This document shows, piece by piece, positions 1-11,759 of a DNA stretch of 64,000 bases. Made by a program: the position numbers and the translations under genes. The number at the start of each line of letters is the position of its first letter. Position 1 is the stretch's first letter. Below the pieces are notes generated by a model. It searched no databases, was not told the origin of the DNA, and was given only the letters and a program-made list of their open reading frames with translations. Origin of the DNA: Inia geoffrensis (lineage: Eukaryota; Chordata; Mammalia; Artiodactyla; Iniidae); the NCBI GenBank assembly GCA_036417435.1, contig CM070907.1, positions 59,938,001-60,002,000 of the forward strand, read 5' to 3'.

Positions 1-640
1 GTAATGTAATATATTCTAAGTTTCAAGGATTAGGGTATAGGTATCTTTAGGGAAGGGGCATTATTTTGCCTACTACTGACACCCAAAGAATAGGAATTAC
101 ACTTTGTCCCTTCTTTTCAGGTGTTGGGAAATGTAGAAATGCAGACAGTTAGCCATTGATCAGCTCTCCTTTGATGGTGCATATTAAGATTATCTAGGAT
201 ATTGCCAGAACAAGCAGGAAAGAAATTCCCCCCAAAATGTCTATTATCTTGTTTTCAAATATACAGAGCCAGATACTAGGTGGATGAGGAACACAGATTT
301 CTGCAATATGGAGAGAGAGATAAAAATGCAAAATAAACTGTAACCTCTATACAGCCTACACTCTTCACCCCACTCCAGCTTTCCTTCTTGTGATCTGCTG
401 CACCCAATCATGAAAATAATTTAAATCTATATTAACTGTGTAACTGACAAATCTCTTTCATCAGTTATATATTTGATGCTCAAAAAAGCCTGAAAAGAAA
501 GAAATTTTATATGAATCTTACATTAACCATAGAACCTTAAGTTGTATAATCAAAAAGCCAGGGCCTGTGTTTTCTGCAAGATGGTGTGCTCCCTAGGTAA
601 GCACTGTCCTCTTCCTTCCATCTTCTCATGTGTTCTTTAA
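1..640. other. Unassigned sequence, no gene seen
   Basis: AT-rich single-copy-looking DNA. No reading frame, RNA gene or repeat family could be recognised on either strand. Confidence 0.5.
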
Positions 641-780
641 AGTGTGAAATTGAATTTCTACTTGTACGAGGATGAAATAGACTTTTGTATAAATCTCCAG
701 CCTTATCTAAAAATTAACTCAAAATGTAGCATAATAATAAATGGAAAACATAAAAATAAAACTTATAGAAAAAAATACAG
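641..780 (+). mobile_element. Old L1M fragment, part 1 (ORF2 3' region)
   Basis: The stretch carries the degraded ORF2 motif in which 'ATTAACTCAAAATG' precedes the 'aaatg..aaaac..aaaacttatagaa' run typical of old mammalian L1. It continues after the SINE at 998, so both parts are one element split by a later insertion. The 5' limit is uncertain. Confidence 0.55.
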
Positions 781-997
781 GGCTTCCCTGGTGGCGCAGT
801 GGTTGAGAGTCCGCCTGCCGATGCAGGGGACACGGGTTCGTGCCCCGGTCTGAGAAGATACCACATGCCGCGGAGCGGCTGGGCCCGTGAGCCATGGCCG
901 CTGAGCCTGCGCGTCCGGAGCCTGTGCTCCGCAACGGGAGAGGCCACAACAGTGAGAGGCCCACGTACAGCAAAAACAAAACAAAACAAAAAAACAA
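781..997 (+). mobile_element. CHR-family SINE (tRNA-Glu derived)
   Basis: It starts GGCTTCCCTGGTGGCGCAG (the tRNA-derived head with A-box region), has the B-box-like GGTTCGTGCCCC near 835, then the CHR body and an A-rich tail of repeated CAAAA units. It is a non-autonomous RNA polymerase III element mobilised by L1. It lies inside an old L1M copy in the same orientation. The TSD is blurred by A-rich flanks and could not be fixed. Confidence 0.93.
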
Positions 998-2160
998 GAA
1001 AATCTTCAAGATTTAGTGCTAGGTACGAAGTGCTAGGCAAAGAATTCTTACACTTGACACCAAAAGTACGATCTATAAAAGGAAATGAAAAACTGAACAT
1101 CATTAAAATTAAACTCTTTTGCTCTGTGAGAGAGTCTGTTAAGAGGCTTAAAATACAAGCTACTGACTTGGAGAAAATATTTGCAAACCACATATTTAAA
1201 AAGGATAAAATCTAGAATATATAAAGAACACTCAAAACTCAACAGTAAAAAAAAAAAAAAGATTAGAAAATGGGCAAATGACATGTACAGAAATTTCAAA
1301 AAAGAGAACATGAGGATAGCAAATAAGCACATGAAAGATGTTCAACATGATTAGCCATTAAAACAATGCAAGGTAAACCCAAAATGAAATGGCACTATGT
1401 AAATATCAGAAGAGCTAAAACAAAAAATAGTGACAACAACAAACACTCGTGGGGATGCAGAGAAACTGGATTACTGAGACACTGCTGATGAGAATATGAA
1501 ATAGTTTAGCCATCCTAGAATACAGTTTGACAGTTTCTTAAAAACCTAAATATGCAAGTACCATATAAACCAGAAATTACACCCTTGGGAATCTATCCCA
1601 TTGGAATTAAGAATTATCTTCACACAAAAACCTGTCCATAAATGTTTAAAGTAGCTTTATTTATAATAGCCCCCAAATGGAAATAACTCAGGTGTCCTTC
1701 AATGGGTGACTGCTTAAACAGTGGTATATCCATACCGTGGAACACTACTCAACAGTGAAAAGAAATTAACTATTGATATATACAACCTGGAAGAATTTCC
1801 AGTGAATTATGCTGAGTGAAAAAGCCAATCCCAAAAGGTTACATACTGTATTAATCCATTTATATAATTCTTGAAGTGACAAAGTTATAGAAATGATGAA
1901 AGTGGTTACCAGTGTTTAAAGGGATGGAGGGCTCAAGAGAAGTAAATCTGGCTATAAAGCAGCAACATGAGGAATCCTTGTAGTGATTAAAGTATTCTAT
2001 CTCTTGACCATACCAATGCCAATATACTGGTTGTGATATGATAGTACAGTTTTGCAAGTTGTTACCATTGGGGGAAACTGAGTAAAGGGTACATAGGAAC
2101 TCTCTATATTATTGCACACAACTGTGAATTTATAATTCTCTTAAAATAAAATGTTAAAGT
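998..2160 (+). mobile_element. Old L1M fragment, part 2 (ORF2 end and 3' UTR)
   Basis: It resumes directly after the SINE with 'aaaatcttcaagattta', the continuation of the ORF2 3' region. Degraded C-terminal ORF2 motifs follow (for example the 'aatgggtgac...cataccgtgg' block near 1700), then a 3' UTR ending in 'aaaataaaatgttaaag'. The reading frame is heavily broken. The subfamily looks like an eutherian-wide L1MA/L1MB type rather than the young cetartiodactyl L1s elsewhere in the window. Confidence 0.7.
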
Positions 2161-2194
2161 TTTTAAAAGCCTGAAAAATACTGTAGTTCTATTT

Positions 2195-2710
2195 TTAATG
2201 TTTTGAGCAACCTCCTTACTGTTTTCCACCACAACTGGACCATTTCGCTTTTCTACCAGCAATGTACAAGGGTTCCGATTTCTCCAAAACTTCACCAATA
2301 CTTGTTGTATTTTTTTGGTTGATAGTAGCCATCCTAACAGGTATGAGGTTATATCTCATTGTGGTCTTGATTTGCATTTCCCTGGTGATTAGTGATGTTG
2401 AGCATCTTTCCATAAACCTGCTGACAATACATCTTCTTTGGGTAAATGTATATTCAAGCATCTGGCCCATTTTTAAATCAGGTTATTTTTTTTGGATTGA
2501 GTTGTAATAGTTCCCTATATTTTTTGGAAATTAATCCCTTATATATGGTTTGCTAATATTTTCTCCCATTCCATAGGCTGCCCTTTCACTCTATTAATTG
2601 TTTTCTTTGCTGTGAAGAACTTTTTCAGTTTGAAGTAGTCCCACTTGTCTATTTCGGATTTTGTTGCCTATGCTTTTGGTGTTATATCAAATGAAATCAT
2701 TGCTAAGGCC
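2195..2710 (-). mobile_element. Old L1M fragment, antisense ORF2 C-terminal region
   Basis: Read on the minus strand this is the ORF2 C-terminal region: the antisense landmarks 'gaggttatatctcattgtgg' (2344) and 'tgatgttgagcatctttcc' (2393) are classic antisense L1. It ends at the join with a plus-strand L1 3' UTR at 2711, which suggests an inverted (twin-primed) copy or two neighbouring insertions. Confidence 0.7.
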
Positions 2711-2905
2711 AGTGCCATGAGGGGAAGGGAGAAATGAGGAGTTGCTAATCAAAAGCATGAAGTCTCAATTACGGAAGATGAGTAAGTTCTAGAAATCTGC
2801 TATACTACATTGTACCTATAATTAACAATATTGTATTATACACTTAAAGATTTGTTAAGATGATAGATCTCATGTTAAGCGTTCTGACCAATAATTTTTT
2901 TAAGG
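2711..2905 (+). mobile_element. Old L1M 3' UTR tail
   Basis: It has the purine-rich start 'ggggaagggagaaatgagga', then 'agtaagttctagaaatctgc' and 'gatctcatgttaagcgttct', which match the old L1M 3' terminus, and then a T-rich junction. It may be the sense half of the inverted segment at 2195-2710. Confidence 0.6.
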
Positions 2906-3396
2906 CTGGAAGCACATGTCACTTTGCTTTCTCTCAATGTCCCAAACTTGTACAACATAACACATGTCCTATTACAACTGAAATCTTTCCCTGATGAAAC
3001 TGAAAACCTATTATTTTGTGGTGAGAAGCTTTCTGGAAAATGAAAAAGTCATAATGAAAATTGTTACAAATGACTGTTCCATGGATACATCATCTTAAAA
3101 AGTAGGAAGATTTTACTGCCTGAAACTTAATAAGACTTTATTTTCCCATTACAAAGTAATATATTTGAATCAGATTATATTTCATAATAATTACATAATT
3201 AGCAACTTGGACATCTGGCTTCATGTAATTTTGATTACCTATGGAGAGTCTATTTCCCAGAATATCTTTCTGCTTAACATTTCTTGGTAATAATAGAAAT
3301 GTCACATCTTCTGTTAAACTATATCAACCCCTGTTAAGGCAAGAACATTAGGAGAGAACAGAAGTTCAAAGTTTGAAACCCATGATCAGTTAAAGC

Positions 3397-3423
3397 CACA
3401 CACACACACACACACACACACAC
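3397..3423. repeat. (CA)n microsatellite
   Basis: About 13 uninterrupted CA units, long enough to be length-polymorphic in a population. Confidence 0.95.
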
Positions 3424-3774
3424 TGGTTCCTAGGCCCGTAACTTTTGTTCCTTTAACCCAGAAAGACATATCCAAGAGAATTTGATGGAAATAACCCTCC
3501 TTATTATTATCTTGCCATTCATTCATTAAGTAGTCACTGGTTTCTATGTGCCTAAGAAAGCACTAGAAGTTGAAGAAATTATAAATTTCAAAAGAGAGTC
3601 CCTGTGCTGCTTGAGTGTGTACCAGACTGTAGTTTGTCACTGAAATGGCTGCTCTCTGGATATATGTATCTATTTGTACTCAGCACCATTTCTGTCTGCC
3701 CTTCTAAGCTCTCTGGTCCACAGACTCTGGGAGCCTAGAAAGCTTCTCTTCCCAGATTCTAGTGCCAGCAGGAT

Positions 3775-3799
3775 TGCATGGTTAAATTTTAACCATGCA
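3775..3799. repeat. Perfect palindrome with 1-nt loop
   Basis: Two 12-base arms, TGCATGGTTAAA and its exact reverse complement, are separated by one T. No surrounding element explains it. Confidence 0.9.
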
Positions 3800-3860
3800 G
3801 AAGATTCAACTTTATTTTATCTACTGTGGGTTTTTAATCTCAACTGTTTTTATTTTACTC

Positions 3861-3972
3861 CTTTTTTTAATTTATATTTTATATTGGACTATAGTTGATT
3901 TACAATGTTGTGTTAGTTTCAGGTGTACAGCAACGTGATTCAGTTATACATATACATTATGTGTTTTATATT
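3861..3972 (-). mobile_element. Cetartiodactyl-type L1 3' end, short fragment
   Basis: It begins with a T-run (poly-A of the minus strand), then 'tagttgatttacaatgttgt' and 'agtttcaggtgtacagc', the antisense of the L1 3' UTR end found in artiodactyls. It is severely 5' truncated (about 110 bases) and lies at the left edge of a much older L1M copy. Confidence 0.75.
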
Positions 3973-3974
3973 TC

Positions 3975-6440
3975 ATTATTTCTGCTCTTACCTTTATTAT
4001 TTCCTTCTCCCTACCTATTTGGAGTTTACCTGGCCCTTTTTTTCCCTAGCTTAAGGTGGAACTTTAGGTCTTTTATTATAGATCTTTTTAAGGCACATAA
4101 GCATTTAAAACTATAGATTTCTCTCCAAACTGCTAACCTAAGCATTAAAATTTTAAATTCCCTCTAAAGCCTGATTAGTTACATACCACAGAACTTGATA
4201 GATTGTATTTTTACTATCATTCAGTTCAAACTATTTTCTAATTTCCCTTGTGATTTCTTCTTTAATCCATGAGTTATTTATAAGTACACTGGTTAATATG
4301 CCAATACTTAGGGATTTTTGGAATATCTTTTTGTTACTGGTGTAATTTATTTTGTGGTATTTATGTATTTTTAAACATATTAAGACTTTTTATGGCCTGT
4401 CATAAGGTCCATTTTGGTGTATGGACCACTGATTATTTTGGTATAATTATTTCATCAACTGCTGAGGACAGGGTATTACAATATCTAATAATGATTGTGA
4501 AAATTGTCTGTTTTTCTTTTTAATTCTGAAAATGTTTGCTTCATGCATTTCAAAGTTCTGTTGTAAGGCGCATATACTTTTACAACTCTTACATCTTCCT
4601 GACGTGAATTCTCTTTTATCATTATGATATACCTCCCTTGATCTCTGGTAATATACTTTATTTCGAGTCTACTGGATGTGATAGTAATATAGCCACTTTA
4701 GCCTTCTTAAGCTTACTGTTTTCAAGATATATATCATTTTCCTTCCATTTACTTTAACCTATTGTATGTATCTCTGTGTTTAAAGTGTATTTCTTGTGGA
4801 TAGCATATAGTTAGGTCTTGCTTTTTTACCTACTCTGATAATCTCTGCCATTTTATTGGCATGTTTAGCCCATTGTTGCACTCAATGTATTTTGGTATGG
4901 TTTGATTTACTCATGATTTTCTATTTATTTTCTCTGTTTTCTTTGTTGCTGTTATTTTCCCACTTTTACTGCTTTGCTGCCTTAAATTTTTTTTTAGGAT
5001 TTTAACTCATCTGTTGACTTTAGCTATACTTATTTGCATTATTCTGTAATGGTTGCTCTAGAGATTATTCGTCCTTAACTTTTCACATTGTATTTAGAGT
5101 TAATTTTGTGTCATTTCACATCAAATTTAGAAAACTTCTAACATATAGTTTTATTTACAACCTCCTCATCCTTTATGTTATAGCTTTTGTATATATTACA
5201 TTTATATATTTTATAGGCCGACAGTTCAGCATAATTCTCCTTTCATAATTCTGAAGACATTCCTTTAACATTTCTTTTAGTGCTGGACTAATGACAGCAA
5301 ATTCTCTTAGTCTTTTTTTTATCTGAAAATGTATTTATTTGCTTTTATTCATGAAGAATATTATTGATGATATAGTCTAGGTTGACCTTTATTATTTTGC
5401 TTTCTCCCAGTCAGTTAAAGATAGTCTCCTACTGTCTTATGGCATCCACTGTTTCTGATGAGAAGTCAGTCATCATTTGATTCATTGTGCCCCTGAATGT
5501 AATGTGTAATTTTTCTTCTCCAGTTGTTTTTGAAATGTTTTATTTACATTTTATTTTCATCAGTTTTTTATTTATCATGACAGATTCATTGAGCCTCTCC
5601 TATGCCTTTCATCAAATATAAGAAATTATCAACTGTTGTTTCTTCAGATATTGTTTCTGTCCCATCCTCTCTCTCCTCTTTCTGGAACTCCTATTCTGAA
5701 ATCTTTGCTAATCACGATATCTGTGTCATCTCAGAGTATTGACTAGTTGTTTTTTTTCTCTTCAGAACAGATCATGTCTTAATACCTTTTAAAATGTCAG
5801 GTGATTTCAGATTGTATTCTGGAATTATGAAAAATATGTTGTAACACTTTTCTGTTATAGTCTCTGAAGAGTGTTGTTGCTTGTGTGTGTGTGTGCGTGC
5901 ACGTGTGTGTGTTTGTGTCTTAGCAGCCAACTAACTTGGCTGGACTCAAACTGCAAACTTTGTCTTCTTTTTTTTTTGTAGGCCATTGTGCTTTTAGAGT
6001 TAACTAGGTTTTTTGGAGTCTGCTTTACATGTATCTGCTTCAGGGGTTAGACAGAGATTTGTACAGTGTCTATACACCAAACTGTGGTCTCTGCTCTCTG
6101 GTTCTCTCCTTTCCAGGATTCTCCCTCACTTCCTAGTAAATATGATGGCCCTGAACTCTGCCTTCTGCTTCCTGAAGCAAGCCAGACTAGGTTTTTGTTG
6201 TTCCCACATGACACACAATGAGGCATGCTCTCAGGAAAATAGCCATAAAAAATGTGAAATTCATCCAAGGCTGTCCATTTCTTCCAAGGGCAGACACTGC
6301 TCTGGTATGTGTCTGCTTTGGGTTGTTCTCAAGTTCCTTCATATCTTTTTCTATTTCTTGTTTTAAATTTTTTCCAGAGTTAGTACTTGTTATTTGCAGA
6401 AGGGTTGATCAAACAGTAAGGGCTTTAGCAGAACTTACGT
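3975..6440 (-). mobile_element. Ancient L1M/HAL1-type copy (ORF2 start, ORF1, 5' UTR)
   Basis: The antisense landmarks run in the order expected for a minus-strand copy: ORF2 N-terminal half ('tttctaatttcccttgtgat' near 4234), ORF1 C-terminal region ('gatgagaagtcagtcatc' near 5457), ORF1 middle near 5640-5740, then 5' UTR-like sequence with a TG-rich stretch. Short frames such as 6013-6366 (+) are chance frames over this repeat. Confidence 0.65.
5882..5918. repeat. Imperfect (TG)n tract
   Basis: Alternating TG with CG and CA interruptions, inside the 5' part of the ancient L1M/HAL1 copy. Confidence 0.85.
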
Positions 6441-7190
6441 AATATGTGAATAGCAGAATCAGAGCAAGAGTTAATAATTGTACTAAAAATGTATTTCAAT
6501 TTATTATTGCTTTGTAACAATATCCTCAAAAATTCAATGAATACTATCAGAAGGTACCTGTACCCACTTCTTTGGCTAAATATCCAAATAGCTGGCAAAA
6601 CTCAGAAAAGAAATCATCAGGCACTGTAGTATATTTTAGGCCAATACTGCCTGGACACACTCAAGAGTAAAATCCATCAACTTCGTTAAAGTTTTTCTAC
6701 TGTGATCTCATGGGTGACTTGTTTTTAGAAGATAAAAAAGAGTAGCTATTTATTTGCCTTTCTTACAGTAGACCCTGGACACTGTCTTGGGAGTCATCAC
6801 ACTTATACCCCAGATCCTTTGTGAACTCCTAAATTTATAAATGGATTATTTTTCAGGTTCTCTTCTTTACCTCAAATTATATTTCTGTTGAGAGTAATGA
6901 GTTCCCTGGCATAGCTTCAAATTTTAACTACAGTTTTCTACATTTACTAAAGTTCTATCTCTCCCTTGTCAGCAATATTTCATAAATAAAACATTTTTAC
7001 AACCTTAGGAGAATTTATAAGTAGATAAGGAGAAGGAGAGAACAACCCAGCTGCATTGGGATGTGATAGACTAACATCATTCACTATCTTAGTAATTCAC
7101 AGCTCAGCATTCAGGTTTGTGCTTCAGCAAGGGAACAGATTGTCATGGTAGCACTTATCAAGCACTGTAATTACATGATTTCTTTTCCAT
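6441..7190. other. Unassigned sequence
   Basis: AT-rich, with no open frame of interest and no recognised repeat. Confidence 0.5.
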
Positions 7191-7194
7191 ATCT

Positions 7195-7282
7195 TCTACT
7201 AGATCATAAACTAAATTGTCATTGCATCTCTAGTATCTACCATAGTAGGTCTTCATTAACAGTTGTTGAATAATTATTGAAA
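7195..7282 (+). mobile_element. L2 3' end fragment
   Basis: It resembles the terminal block of L2: 'catctctagtatctacc' then 'agtaggt..tcattaacagttgttgaata'. Degraded. Confidence 0.55.
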
Positions 7283-7370
7283 AGATAAAACTAAGAATAC
7301 TAAAGCTCCACTGAATTTACATGTTAAAATAAAACCTCTGTTTTTCAACAGTAGTGACTGTTATGAGAAT

Positions 7371-7415
7371 GTGTGTGTGTATAAATGGAGGTGTGTGGGT
7401 GTGAGTGTGTGGGTA
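7371..7415. repeat. TG-rich imperfect simple repeat
   Basis: GTGTGTGTGT followed by a GGTGTGTGGGTGTGAG-like purine/pyrimidine alternation. Confidence 0.75.
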
Positions 7416-7438
7416 TGGATATGATAATTATAAATATA

Positions 7439-7933
7439 CAGGCATATCTTGGAGATACTGGGTGTTCAGTTCCAGACCACTGCAATAAAGTGAGTATCGC
7501 AATAAGTAGGGTCACATGAATTTTTTGATTTCCCAGGGCATATAAAATCATGTTTACATTATACTGAAATCTATTAAGTGTGCAATTGCATTATGTCTAA
7601 AAAAACAATGTCTATGCCTTAATTAAAAAATAAGAATTGCTACAAAATGCTAACCCTCTTCTGAGCCTTCACTGTATTATAATTTTTTGCAATAGTAACA
7701 TCAAAGATCACTGATCACAGATCACCATAAAAAAATATAGTAATAATTTAAAAGTTAGAAATATGTGAGAATTACCAAAATGTGGTACAGAGACACACAG
7801 CGAACCAATGCTCTTGGAAAAATGGCTCCAATAAGCTTGTTCGACGCAAGATTGTAGCAAAATTTCAATACGTAATAAACGCACTATCTGTGAAATGCAA
7901 TAAAGCAAAGCACAATAAAATGAAGTATGCCTG
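7439..7933. mobile_element. Tigger1-like (TcMar) non-autonomous DNA transposon
   Basis: The ends are inverted copies: CAGGCATATCTTGGAG on the left and a right end closing in AAGTATGCCTG. The left flank is TA, the target of Tc1/mariner-type elements; the right flank (AA) looks mutated. The inner sequence matches the remembered Tigger1 terminal regions ('agaccactgcaataaag' left, 'atcactgatcacagatcacc' right), with the transposase-coding middle missing. At about 495 bases it is an internally deleted derivative. The 77-aa frame inside it is not transposase. Confidence 0.8.
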
Positions 7934-8244
7934 AATAACATTTTACATGAATAATTTTACAAACATCAATGTCTTGGATGACTACATTTTCTGAGACATG
8001 AGTTGTTTGTACCTTAAAAAACACTCCTGCCTATGTGATAATCTACAACATTTTCCTTCTATGCCCACCCTCTAGCTTTTCTTTTGATAAAACCTAGGCA
8101 AAGGGAGATACTCCAAGGCTAGGTTTTACAGAGACTTCACTGAACTCTAAAATACTCTGAGGTTTAACCTCAGACATCTGATGAAAGCTATTCCACTGAC
8201 CAAAGATACATCATCCATCAATCAGGAATACTTTTCTTCAAATG
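7934..8244. other. Unassigned sequence
   Basis: No gene or repeat was recognised between the Tigger1-like element and the next L2 fragment. Confidence 0.5.
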
Positions 8245-8350
8245 TAGCTCCCATCATACCACTTTCTTGCTTAGAACATTCATTTGTGCCCCACTGTCTA
8301 ATGTACACAATCCGAACTTCTTAGATATCCATTCTCCTTTGTCATGGTCT
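8245..8350 (+). mobile_element. L2 fragment
   Basis: A degraded match to the L2 3' block in which 'cttgcttagaacattcatt..tgccccactgtct' precedes 'aacttcttagata'. Confidence 0.45.
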
Positions 8351-8364
8351 TCTGCTTTAAACTA

Positions 8365-8490
8365 TTCACTAGCTAAGTGATCTTGGAAAAGGTACTTCTC
8401 CAAACTTCAGTCTCCACTTTTATAAGAGTAATACCTATGAGTATCAAATATAAGCAATATGAAAGACAGTAGGTATTTAATCAATGATAG
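8365..8490 (+). mobile_element. MIR SINE fragment
   Basis: It has the MIR core order: 'agctaagtgatcttgg', then a 'ttcagtctcca' block (from CTCAGTTTCC), then the 'agtaggtatttaatcaatg' end. Confidence 0.6.
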
Positions 8491-8599
8491 CTATTAATTT
8501 ATTATAATTTATCTTATTTTCTTTCTCACTAAGCTAACTGAATTATGAGCCATTCCTCCAAAATGCACACTCTTCCCCTAGCACAATTATTAAAATTTA

Positions 8600-8813
8600 G
8601 TGCTGACAGAATTTTCTGTGATGTTAGAAATGCTCTATATGTACATTGTTCAATATGATAGCCATGTGGATGATAGCCATATGATAGATGTGGAGCATTT
8701 AGAAAGTGGCTTGTGTAACTGAGAAAGTGATTTTTAAATTTAATTTAATATTAATTCATTTAGATTTAAATAACCACATGTGCTTATTGGCCACCATATT
8801 GGATAGCACAGAT
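8600..8813. mobile_element. MER33-like hAT DNA transposon fragment
   Basis: It shows 'ttttctgtgatgttagaaat', then a gapped 'gttcaatatgatagcca' block, an AT-rich centre rich in 'aatttaatt', and the complementary 'ggccaccatattggatagc' near the end. This arrangement fits MER33 (hAT-Charlie) as remembered. Confidence 0.6.
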
Positions 8814-9924
8814 CTATACTTTCCTTGAAAACCTCTGTGATTCCCTCTAGAGAAACGTGATTCCTTCCTGAGATGTCCTATTTCTTTAACCCTAGTGAAC
8901 TATTTGATCACTTCCACTAAGAAGCCTTGGTTTTGTTTGTTTGTATGTGGGTTTTTTGGTGAGGGATGTTGTTGATCTTTCTTCTTCTCAGATGGATTGA
9001 ATTATTTTCTCATCCTCAGATATTCTGTACCTATCTTTGTCAAAATTTTTGAGCTACGTTGAAATTGTTCATTTACTTAAGTGAAAGGCCTACATATAAT
9101 AGAAACTCAACAAAGATAGGTGAAAAGGAGGAATAAAGTGCAGGAGGGAGGAAGGAAGGAGGAAAAGGGGAGAGCTTAAGGTAGGCAGGCATAGAAAATG
9201 TGTAATGGAAAGTACATTCACTCACAACTACACTGAGTCAACAATGCTACTTAGTTCCCAATTTTGAACAACCACTACCTAATATATTCCCTGAAGGTCT
9301 CATCTAAACAATAATAATCAATCAGCAACTGAACATAATGGCACCTTGGTTTGAGTTGTTTGGTGGAATGCTTGATTATAAGGAAACAGAAAATAAGAAA
9401 CACTTATAATTGCTCTTTCAAAGCTTCTGCTCATATCACAGATAACATTTCATAATTCTCAGGAGGCCCTTAGTCACCTCTGGCTGTCACCAGAAGAATC
9501 GCTGAAACAGTACCCAGCCTGCGTGGCACTTTACAATTTTACTTTTTTACATGTACTTTCTGGAACTAAATTTCTGAGCCATCTCATTCCACCACAGAAG
9601 GACCAATCTACAAAGCAGCTCTTCCACCAAAGGAAATGCTAGGGTTAATGGACTTTCTCTTGAAATCTGATCAATAATAGTCATATAACATGTAACTGTC
9701 ATGTTACTCACTGTTGTTACTCACTGAACCGTAATCCCAAATAATAGCTATAAAGCTTTTCCAGAAATCTCCATAGCAATGAGCTCACTTAATGAAGTTT
9801 AGGTATAGGTATGAGAAGAGCACCAGTATGCAAAATGAATGAAGGATTTACTACTTGGCCAATAACTGATTAGATACTTGCGCAGAAGACTGGCAGAGTG
9901 GTACACTTATTTTTAAAATATCTG
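8814..9924. other. Unassigned sequence with purine tract
   Basis: No gene or dispersed repeat was recognised. A GGA/GGAA purine run occupies about 9143-9172. Confidence 0.5.
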
Positions 9925-10250
9925 TGCTCATCACCTACTATGTTCAGGCTTAGAGTGGACATGGGACACAAAAAGGAGAACAAGACACAGTTCTTGACCT
10001 TAAAGAGCTCACAGGTTAGTATGGAAAATAAAGTGAACCATTTAAAAACAATATGATAAATACAACCATGTGGAGTGAGAGATGGGGGCAGCCATAGGAC
10101 ATTTTTGAAAGTAGGTAAAAGCTGAAATTTAAAGAATATTTAGGGCTTACCCAGAGAAATATGTGTGTTTGCATTGATACTGGAATAGGGTAGGAGGTGG
10201 CAATGGTAGAGGGTTTTGAATAGAGTGTTCTATTCAGAGGGAAAAATGTG
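9925..10250 (-). mobile_element. L2 3' region
   Basis: It contains the antisense L2 signature 'catcacctactatgttcagg', then 'gagaacaagacacagttctt' and 'aaagagctcacagg'. A degraded 'cagagggaaaaatgtgtgca' follows near 10237. Confidence 0.65.
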
Positions 10251-11755
10251 TGCAAATTTTAGAAAATGATACTTAACCAGGCATAAGGAAAAAAAAAAAT
10301 GAGTAAGAAAAAAACATATTGTCCTGAGGGAGCTCCCAGTCTGTGTCTTCCCTATAAGTGGATACATTAAACTGTGACAAGTTGAGTTCTATAATAGGGA
10401 ATGAATCAAGTTCTAGGGGTCTAACATTCCTTGGAAAGTCAAGAAAATTTCTTAAAAGAAGATAATATTTGACCTTGATCTTCAACCTTCAGATATCCTG
10501 TTCTCAAGTGAATTATTTTAGAAGCTTGACAAACCCCTTAATGTTTCCAGCACAAGTATCCTAAAAAGGTTTCAGAGTAATATGAAAATGAGCATGTGTT
10601 TTAAATGTATGCTGAAAACAGGAAAAAAGAAGGTTACTGTTGAACCAACAGAGTGAGGGTGAAGTATTTCTGTTGATGTCTGGATCAAAAAAGAGAATTT
10701 GTGGTATCATGGAAATATTAAATATCATAGGATCAGAAGTCAAATAAGGACTCAGTCCATTTGCTGAGTCATCCAACTGATATTTAATGATATTTAATTC
10801 CTCCATCATAAGAATTTTGGACATAGGGATATAGACATAGGTTAAAAAGGCAACACCTTCTCTCAAGGCTAGCAGAGGGAGAGTCATGGAAACATATGAA
10901 GTACAATGGATGCATAAGTGCCTTGATAAGGTATGCCAAGAGATGCAAAGGCACTAACCAAGTTTTCTGGAGGGGAGAGGAGCAGAGATGGGTAATTAGG
11001 TCAGAGAAGGTTTTCTGTAGGGGATATTACTATAAAGGAACTTGCAGTCCTGAAGATAATAGGTTGCCAAACCTGAAGCTGTAAAATAAAGAAATTCATT
11101 CCTCACCACAGTCAACATTCTGAGCTGGTGTGAATATGGAGTTAGGAAGTCAGTGATTAAGGCCCAGGTATGTATTAATATAATCAAGGTGTTGCCTGAA
11201 ACACATGTTTTTTGATGTTCCCTCTCTTGAAGACGATGATGGACAAGTTTATTCTGATAGTCAGTGATAGACGGTGAAAGCAAAGCCTGAGGCAGTAGAA
11301 ATCAGGTCATATTTATGTGCCTGAACAACCCCCTCCATGTACTGTTTCTAGGGAATCTTGGAGAAATGACAATTCAAAGACATTTCCATTTCTGGTGTTC
11401 AGTGTTTTCAGTAGACAAACTGTGAAAGAAGAGACTGCTTAATTGGAGGCGCCTAAGGTATTCATGTAAGTGTAATTGGAAATACAAAATTTTATCTGTG
11501 GTATTCCCCTAGAGACCATGCACAAAATGAGAAGATGACCGTAAGTTGGTATTTGCCCAAGGCAAGTGTTTCACTACAGGACTGCCCTGGGCTAATGTAA
11601 GGATATAAAAAGACTTTGATTTCCTCTAGAACCACAGGCTGAACCTTACCTTTTAACCTACAGAAAATTAATCTGTTCAAAAGACATCTCATCTGAACTG
11701 AACATAATTAAATAAACTTACACTACAACAAAGAAATATTTTCAACTGTAAACTT
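10251..11755. other. Unassigned sequence
   Basis: About 1.5 kb with several frames up to 108 codons, none with similarity I recognise. Parts near 10900-11000 faintly resemble antisense L2 but not enough to call. Confidence 0.45.
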
Positions 11756-11759
11756 ATGT

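Larger units (their letters stand above)
2906..3860. other. Unassigned sequence
   Basis: No gene or dispersed repeat was recognised. It holds a CA microsatellite and a perfect short palindrome, listed separately. Confidence 0.5.

Noticed and set aside
781..860. tRNA-like head with A/B-box motifs as a tRNA gene
   Set aside because: It is the tRNA-derived head of a CHR SINE, degenerate and followed by the SINE body and A tail. The same applies to the other CHR copies.
763..1009. Minus-strand frames over SINEs (also near 27543, 41262, 41858)
   Set aside because: The same peptides recur wherever a CHR SINE occurs; they are repeat-derived chance frames.
6013..6366. 117-codon plus-strand frame
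   Set aside because: It overlaps the 5' part of an ancient minus-strand L1M/HAL1 copy and has no recognisable domain; likely chance.
10561..10887. 108-codon minus-strand frame
   Set aside because: No recognised motif and no coding signature. Kept as unassigned sequence.
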